From the NCBI GenBank assembly GCA_015522395.1, contig WAMH01000156.1:1-9669 (forward strand): a stretch of 9,669 bases of DNA, written 5' to 3'. The translations under genes were made by a program, and so were the position numbers. This document shows positions 5,604 through 9,669 of this stretch, in pieces. The notes beneath the pieces are model-generated. The model saw only the letters and a list, made by a program, of their open reading frames with translations. It did not search any database and was not told the origin of the DNA. Numbering within the stretch: the first letter of the stretch is position 1; every line of letters begins with the position of its first letter. The DNA is from Thermococcus sp. (GTDB lineage: Archaea > Methanobacteriota_B > Thermococci > Thermococcales > Thermococcaceae).

Positions 5604-6125
5604 TCACCGCTTCTTTTTCTTCTTGTAGCCCCTCCTGAAGCCCTCTATCAAACCCGAGAGAAGGAGCACCAACGGCAGGAGGTTGTCTATCCATGTCACC
5701 TCGGAGTTTCGGTAACCGAGCCAGCCCAAAAGAACGAAGCCGCCCCACAGGATCACTTGGAGCACCGAAGAAACCTTATCAACCCCCCACTTCTTATGGG
5801 CCGACCCCTTTGCAATCTCCCTGAAAACCACCTCAAGGCCCTTCTTCTTGCCCACCTCGTATTCATAGGAGGCATCGGGCTTCTCCAAGCCCTTGGCCTC
5901 CTTAGTCAGGTAGAACCATCTGTTAACATCGTCCCTCAGCTCAATCACGTAGGCGTGGTCAGAACTCCCAAGGATTTCCCTGAAGTTCATCAAAAGGGTG
6001 TATTCATCTGGATTAACCAGTCTCAGGAACCTGTCCAGACCCGATTCTATGCCGCGCGCGTACTCTCCAATGGACCTATCCTTGACCTCGTAGAGGTAGT
6101 ATGTAATCCTGATGCCGCGGGGCAT
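5604..6125 (-). CDS. Unrecognised two-helix membrane protein, paralogue C (173 aa)
   Basis: The product has no family I can name. An N-terminal soluble domain of about 95 residues contains NPDEY, IELRDDVNRWFYL and GLEVVFREIAKG. Two hydrophobic helices follow, about VSSVLQVILWGGFVLLGWLGY and IDNLLPLVLLLSGLI, joined by a short polar loop, and the chain ends in the very basic YKKKKKR, which should stay on the cytoplasmic side. The start is uncertain: ATG 6125 gives MPRGIRITYY and about 10 nt of leader, whereas GTG 6134 lies about 28 bp after a TATA-like element and would fit a leaderless mRNA (176 aa). It lies 46 bp (from the ATG) below gatE on the same strand, so read-through is possible. Its TGA abuts the start of the split paralogue B. 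Confidence 0.7.
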   Translation of the reverse strand: MPRGIRITYYLYEVKDRSIGEYARGIESGLDRFLRLVNPDEYTLLMNFREILGSSDHAYVIELRDDVNRWFYLTKEAKGLEKPDASYEYEVGKKKGLEVVFREIAKGSAHKKWGVDKVSSVLQVILWGGFVLLGWLGYRNSEVTWIDNLLPLVLLLSGLIEGFRRGYKKKKKR

Positions 6126-6154
6126 GCTTCCCACAGTAAAGAGTAAGAATGGGA

Positions 6155-6170
6155 GGTTAAAAAGTTAACC
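6155..6170 (-). promoter_or_regulatory. Palindromic GGTTAA-CTTT-TTAACC element, likely TATA region of paralogue C
   Basis: The minus strand reads GGTTAACTTTTTAACC directly after the gatE stop (6172-6174). It contains a TATA-like CTTTTTAACC centred about 28 bp before GTG 6134 and 37 bp before ATG 6125. The perfect 6-bp arms could alternatively form a weak hairpin at the end of the gatDE transcript or bind a dimeric repressor of the membrane-protein cluster. Confidence 0.45.
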
Positions 6171-6171
6171 C

Positions 6172-8058
6172 TCAGCTCACCTCCTGAATCTTCTTCCTCA
6201 CGAGCTGGTTGACAAGCTTTCCGTCGGCCCTGCCGCGGAGCTTCGCCATTGCGCGGCCCATTATCATGCCCATCGCGCCCATACCCTTGGCCTTGATGAC
6301 GTCGATGTTCCCCTGAATGACCTCGTCGATTATCCTCTCGACCTCCTCTTCGCTGAGGAGCGTCAGGCCCTTCTCCTCCGCAACCTGTTGAGCGGTTTTC
6401 TCCGGGTGTTCCGCGAGTTCCTTGAATATCTCCTCAAAGGCCTCTTTGGCAATCCTGCCCTCGAGGTAGAGTTCAAAGGCTCCCCTGATGTGCTCCTCCG
6501 TGAGGTTTTCGATTGGGGCCTCCTTCTTGAGGCCCTTGAGGACCACCACGAGTATTGAAGCAACTAGGGACGGTTTAAGGCCCCTCTTAACAAGCTCCTC
6601 AAAGAGTTCGTCGCGCTCGTCGTTAACGAGGGTCTCCGCCAAGCTCCTGTCGATCTTGTACTCCCTGACAAAGCGCTCAACCCGCTCCTGCGGAAGCTCG
6701 GGCAGGTTCGCCTTTATCCGCTCCTTCATCTCGGGCGTTATGAGTATCGGCGGTATGTCTGTTTCTGGATACATCCTCGCCTTACCCGGGAGCGGGCGCA
6801 TGTATTGGGTGTTGCCATCCGGCAAAGCCCTCCTCGTCTCCTCGGGGACGCCCTCGATGGCTTCCTTAGCGCGCTTGACGACCTCAACCAGGGCCTTCCT
6901 GGCGGTTTCCTCATCGGCCGCGACGAGGACGAAGGCGTCTTTTTCACCGAGGCCAAGTTTTTTGATAACCGCGTTAACCTCTAATTCTGTAATTCCATAA
7001 TTCGGCAGTTCATCGATGTGGAAGATTCCGCGGACGTACTTCTTGGCCCTGTCAGCCATCTCAGTTCCGAGTCTCCTTCCGGGCTGTATCTCCCTCCCTA
7101 TAAGCCCGCGGAAGCCGGGGAGCTTGACGGCGAGGACCTTTCCGCCGTTCTTTATAGCCTTCGCGACGATCTTCGAACCGGTGTTCTCAAAAACATCGGT
7201 GACGTCATGGAACTCCTCTTTGATGTCCTCGGGTTTAATGCCCCTCGAGCGAAGCTCGTCCCTTATTTTGAGCAGGTTCAGCTGCCTTTCAACCTCACGC
7301 TCGATGATCAGCGGGATCATGTCAAGCTCCTGGACGCCCTTAATCTCAACGCGAGCGCCACCCCTGATTGAAACGTTCAGGTCCTGCCTGATGGTTCCGA
7401 GGCCGCGCTTGACCTTGCGGGTGGCTCTTAGGGCATCGCCTATGTACTTGGCGACGACCTTTGCCTGCTCGGGGTGGTGTATGTCGGGGGTGGTGCTTAT
7501 CTCCACGAGCGGAATGCCGAGGCGGTCGAGGCGGTAGATTACCTCCTTCTCCTTCCGCTCAACGATCCTGCAGGCGTCCTCCTCGAGGCAGACCGTCGGG
7601 ATTCCAACGCTCCCCCAGGGGGTGTCGACCCTTCCGTCCATGGCAACTATGGCGGTTCTCTGGAAGCCGGAAACGTTGGAACCGTCGATGACTATTTTGC
7701 GCATGAAGTGAACTTCATCAACCGGGGCCGCGTTGAGGAGGTACCCTATCTGAAGGGCCACTTTTAGGGCCTCCCCATCGGGTCCCCTCGGCGGCTCCTC
7801 GTCCATGTAAACCAAATCCGTCAGTCTGTAGTTGCCCTGATAGACGTACTTCCTCCCCTTCTTGAATTCCTCGAGTGCGGCTGGATCGATCTCCCCCATC
7901 TCGCTTATCGTCGGTCTTAAGCGCCGCTCGAACGTGAAGTCGACCTCCTCGCTGAACTCGCTTGGAACGGGTGAAAAGAGCTTTTTCGTGTCCAGTTGCC
8001 TGTGAATCTCAAGGCCGACCTTGAGACCGAGTTCCGCGTAGTTGAACTTCTCAGCCAT
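6172..8058 (-). CDS. gatE: Glutamyl-tRNA(Gln) amidotransferase subunit E (628 aa)
   Basis: GatE is the kinase/transamidase and tRNA-binding subunit of the archaea-specific GatDE complex, which converts Glu-tRNA(Gln) to Gln-tRNA(Gln) using ATP and ammonia channelled from GatD. The GatB-type cradle domain begins with GLKVGLEIHRQLDT at 11-24 and includes LEEDACRIVE (158-167) and IRQDLNVSIRGGARVEIKG (about 223-241). An AspRS-like insertion follows (about 280-410), which distinguishes GatE from bacterial GatB. Residues about 480-628 are the helical GatB/YqeY tail, with the usual KGMGAMGMIMGRAM near 591-604. ATG 8058 is chosen because GAGGTGAT lies a few bases upstream; ATG 8064 sits inside that site. 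The open frame up to 8286 overlaps gatD and is an artefact. It is second in the gatDE operon. Confidence 0.97.
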   Translation of the reverse strand: MAEKFNYAELGLKVGLEIHRQLDTKKLFSPVPSEFSEEVDFTFERRLRPTISEMGEIDPAALEEFKKGRKYVYQGNYRLTDLVYMDEEPPRGPDGEALKVALQIGYLLNAAPVDEVHFMRKIVIDGSNVSGFQRTAIVAMDGRVDTPWGSVGIPTVCLEEDACRIVERKEKEVIYRLDRLGIPLVEISTTPDIHHPEQAKVVAKYIGDALRATRKVKRGLGTIRQDLNVSIRGGARVEIKGVQELDMIPLIIEREVERQLNLLKIRDELRSRGIKPEDIKEEFHDVTDVFENTGSKIVAKAIKNGGKVLAVKLPGFRGLIGREIQPGRRLGTEMADRAKKYVRGIFHIDELPNYGITELEVNAVIKKLGLGEKDAFVLVAADEETARKALVEVVKRAKEAIEGVPEETRRALPDGNTQYMRPLPGKARMYPETDIPPILITPEMKERIKANLPELPQERVERFVREYKIDRSLAETLVNDERDELFEELVKRGLKPSLVASILVVVLKGLKKEAPIENLTEEHIRGAFELYLEGRIAKEAFEEIFKELAEHPEKTAQQVAEEKGLTLLSEEEVERIIDEVIQGNIDVIKAKGMGAMGMIMGRAMAKLRGRADGKLVNQLVRKKIQEVS

Positions 8059-8063
8059 TCCCA

Positions 8064-9383
8064 TCACCTCAAATAGGTGTCGAACCTCGTGTAGGGCGTT
8101 ATCTCGCCGGCGTAGTTCGTGAGCATCATCTCGCGGACTTCCTTCGGGTCGTCGGTGTGGCCGAGGACCCAGGCCAGCTTGACGTAGGCCGTCTCGGGAA
8201 GCATGTCCTCGCATGGAATAACGCCCGCTTTGAGGAGCTTCCTTCCGGTGGAGTAGACGTTGAGGTTCACCCTGCCGTACAGGCACTGGCTCGTCATGCA
8301 GACGGCAACGCCCTCCTCGGTGGCGCGATCTATGGCCGGAATCAGCTCGTTGGGGGTGTGTCCGAGACCCGTTCCCTCGAGGACGAGTCCCTTGTAGCCC
8401 CTGTCAACGAAGAAGTCGATGACCTCCGGCTGGATTCCGGGGAACACCTTGACGAGGGCAACCCTCTCCTCCATCCTGTCGTCGACGTGAACCTCCGAGC
8501 CGGTTCTCCTCCTGTAGTCATCGCGCAGGAACTCTATCTCGCCCTTCGGCCATATCCTGGCTATTGGAACGTCGTTTATGCTTCTGAAAGCGTCCCTCCT
8601 TGAGGTGTGCATCTTCCTGGCCTTGGTTCCGCGGTGGGTTAAACAGTAGGTGTCGCCGGTCTCGCCGTGCATGACTATCGCAACCTCGCCGAAGTCAGCG
8701 GTGGCCATCCTCACAGAGCAGATAAGGTTCATGGCCGCATCGCTGCTGGGCCTGTCGGAACTCCTCTGCGAGCCGACGAGGATGACGGGCTTGCCGAGGT
8801 CGCGGAGCATGAAGCTCAGCGCCGAAGCGGTGTAAGCGAGCGTGTCGGTTCCATGGGTTACCACAACCCCGTCCTCCCCGTCGTTGAGGAGTTTAGCAAC
8901 CTCGTGGGCTATCCTCCTCCAGTACTCCGGCTTCATGTCCTCGCTCATTATGTTGAAGAGCAGCTTCGGCGTTATGTTGGCTATCTCGAAGATCTCGGGA
9001 ACGGCCTTCGCAAGCTCCTCCGCGGTGAAAGCGGCGTGAACGGCCCCGGTTTTGTAGTCTATCCTGCTTGCGATAGTTCCTCCGGTTCCAAGGATGGCCA
9101 CGTTGGGGAGTTCGGGCTTCTTCAGAAAGACTTCGGTGAAGCTCACCTCTCCCCTCGGCCGGGCCTTCTCGATTATCTCGACGTCGGAAATTGCATCAAC
9201 GAGTATCCCGACGTTGTAGCCGTTGTCGAGCTTTATTGTGAGGGTTTCGCCGCTGGAAAGCTCATAGGGGTTCATGACGATTCCTTCGTAGACGCTCTCA
9301 CGCCCGTCCTCTTTTCTGATAATTCTGACATAATCGCCTATTTCGAGGTTTCTCTCCTTCATGAACCTCTCAACCTTGCGCAT
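8064..9383 (-). CDS. gatD: Glutamyl-tRNA(Gln) amidotransferase subunit D (439 aa)
   Basis: GatD is the glutaminase of the GatDE complex: it releases ammonia from glutamine for transfer to Glu-tRNA(Gln). It belongs to the L-asparaginase I fold with a small N-terminal beta-barrel domain (residues 1 to about 85). The catalytic threonine lies in LGTGGTIAS (T103), the second set is HGTDT (177-181, T179 and D180), and K254 in RGTKARK completes the site. DRPSSDAAMNL (210-220) and EGTGLGHTPN (336-345) are other asparaginase-family blocks. The length equals the usual 435-440. ATG 9383 has GGGAGGT three bases upstream and a TATA element at the right distance. Its TGA (8066-8064) lies 5 bp before the preferred gatE start. 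Confidence 0.98.
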   Translation of the reverse strand: MRKVERFMKERNLEIGDYVRIIRKEDGRESVYEGIVMNPYELSSGETLTIKLDNGYNVGILVDAISDVEIIEKARPRGEVSFTEVFLKKPELPNVAILGTGGTIASRIDYKTGAVHAAFTAEELAKAVPEIFEIANITPKLLFNIMSEDMKPEYWRRIAHEVAKLLNDGEDGVVVTHGTDTLAYTASALSFMLRDLGKPVILVGSQRSSDRPSSDAAMNLICSVRMATADFGEVAIVMHGETGDTYCLTHRGTKARKMHTSRRDAFRSINDVPIARIWPKGEIEFLRDDYRRRTGSEVHVDDRMEERVALVKVFPGIQPEVIDFFVDRGYKGLVLEGTGLGHTPNELIPAIDRATEEGVAVCMTSQCLYGRVNLNVYSTGRKLLKAGVIPCEDMLPETAYVKLAWVLGHTDDPKEVREMMLTNYAGEITPYTRFDTYLR

Positions 9384-9416
9384 AGACCTCCCTCCGTCTT
9401 AAGGTGAGACGGGGGC

Positions 9417-9432
9417 AATATAAACCTTCGGG
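9417..9432 (-). promoter_or_regulatory. gatDE promoter (BRE plus TATA box)
   Basis: On the minus strand the block reads CCCGAAGGTTTATATT, an excellent BRE/TATA pair almost identical to the tdh one. The TATA centre is about 37 bp before ATG 9383, placing the transcription start near 9395 with a leader of about 12 nt that contains the GGGAGGT ribosome site. The operon is thus separable from the regulator gene upstream. Confidence 0.75.
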
Positions 9433-9455
9433 CATTAAGGGGCACAGAATGAGCA

Positions 9456-9669
9456 TCACTTTGGCTCTATCTTGAACCTCGGCTCCTCTATCCACTCGGA
9501 TTTACAGCGCGGGCACCTAGAGGGCACCTTTATCTCGGGCGGAAAAACGAAGCCGCATTTCCTGCACTCGGCGGGCTTTATGAGGAGGACTTTCCCCTCC
9601 CGCTTGAGGGTCTTCTGGATGGCCTTCAGATCCTCAAGAATGACCTTCTTTGCCCCCTTGCCCCTCATA
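9456..9669 (-). CDS. Putative HTH/zinc-ribbon transcriptional regulator, C-terminal part (truncated by window edge)
   Basis: The visible end matches what I know of small archaeal predicted regulators that join an N-terminal helix-turn-helix to a C-terminal zinc ribbon (COG3357-like, about 90-100 residues). A helical segment (EDLKAIQKTLKREGKVLLI) leads to a four-cysteine ribbon CRKC (35-38) and CPRC (52-55), numbered from the ATG at 9668, followed by KSEWIEEPRFKIEPK. That ATG may be internal: family members usually have an HTH of some 25 residues more at the N-terminus, which would lie beyond the edge. Its stop is 72 bp before gatD, which has its own promoter. Which genes it controls cannot be told from this window; DNA binding is inferred from the family. 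Confidence 0.75.
   Translation of the reverse strand, partial: MRGKGAKKVILEDLKAIQKTLKREGKVLLIKPAECRKCGFVFPPEIKVPSRCPRCKSEWIEEPRFKIEPK

Larger units (their letters stand above)
4896..5604 (-). pseudogene. Split or frameshifted membrane paralogue B (three reading frames)
   Basis: Reading the minus strand from about 5604 to 4896 gives one protein of the same architecture as its neighbours, but only if the frame changes twice. Frame 1 (to TGA 5305) holds the N-terminal domain with IIEVRDELSRAFYL, which matches IELRDDVNRWFYL of the copy upstream. Frame 2 (5308-5090) continues that match with KGEESFEALLKLI (compare KKGLEVVFREI) and the first helix. Frame 3 (to 4896) supplies the second helix, VVVQAIIVGLLALVLFML, and a tail. 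Each change is in the same -1 direction, so they do not compensate. Causes could be gene decay, a genuine split into coupled genes, or sequence error. The second break, inside the helical hairpin near 5115-5130, is the stronger sign of damage. Confidence 0.55.

Noticed and set aside
5599..5748. N-terminal extension of the broken paralogue upstream of ATG 5598
   Set aside because: It overlaps the membrane-helix coding part of paralogue C and gives a low-complexity peptide without homology to the paralogues.
8059..8286. Extended N-terminus of gatE
   Set aside because: The added residues are low-complexity, arginine/proline-rich and lie inside gatD; the family N-terminus and ribosome site fit ATG 8058.
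8667..9407. Plus-strand 246-codon frame opposite gatD
   Set aside because: Antisense shadow produced by G/C-rich codon use in gatD; it spans catalytic coding sequence and has no credible domain.

Overview
The window looks like chromosomal DNA of a hyperthermophilic euryarchaeon of the Thermococcales, most likely a Thermococcus. The reasons are: archaeal core genes that read as Thermococcus/Pyrococcus proteins (L-threonine 3-dehydrogenase, class I HMG-CoA reductase, the archaea-specific GatD/GatE amidotransferase); archaeal BRE/TATA promoter elements about 35-50 bp before start codons; Shine-Dalgarno sites of the GGAGGTGAT type; and tightly packed genes. The species is an inference; no rRNA gene is present.

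Layout. The 5' edge holds the first 324 codons of pheS (phenylalanyl-tRNA synthetase alpha), minus strand, running off the window. Upstream of it on the same strand is tdh (1064-2116). A divergent promoter region (2117-2246) separates tdh from a plus-strand pair: a MinD/ParA-type ATPase (2247-2990) and hmgA, HMG-CoA reductase (3011-4237). hmgA meets the next gene tail to tail with a 4-bp overlap of stop codons.

The stretch 4234-6134 (minus strand) is the accessory part. It holds a cluster of small unrecognised proteins that I read as three diverged paralogues, each with an N-terminal domain of about 100 residues followed by a two-helix membrane hairpin. The copy at 6125/6134-5604 and the copy at 4815-4234 are intact. 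The middle copy (about 5604-4896) is split over three reading frames and is either a decaying gene or a split gene.

The right side, minus strand, is gatD (9383-8064) and gatE (8058-6172), overlapping or abutting as one operon for Gln-tRNA(Gln) formation, preceded by the C-terminal zinc ribbon of a small putative regulator (9668-9456) that enters from the right edge.

Functionally, three genes serve aminoacyl-tRNA synthesis (pheS, gatD, gatE), hmgA makes mevalonate for archaeal ether lipids, and tdh catabolises threonine. The least explained parts are the MinD-like ATPase co-transcribed with hmgA, whose signature lysine is replaced by arginine, and the two-helix membrane protein cluster. I found no tRNA, rRNA, CRISPR array, insertion sequence or attachment site. 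No stretch over 300 bp lacks a gene or gene remnant.
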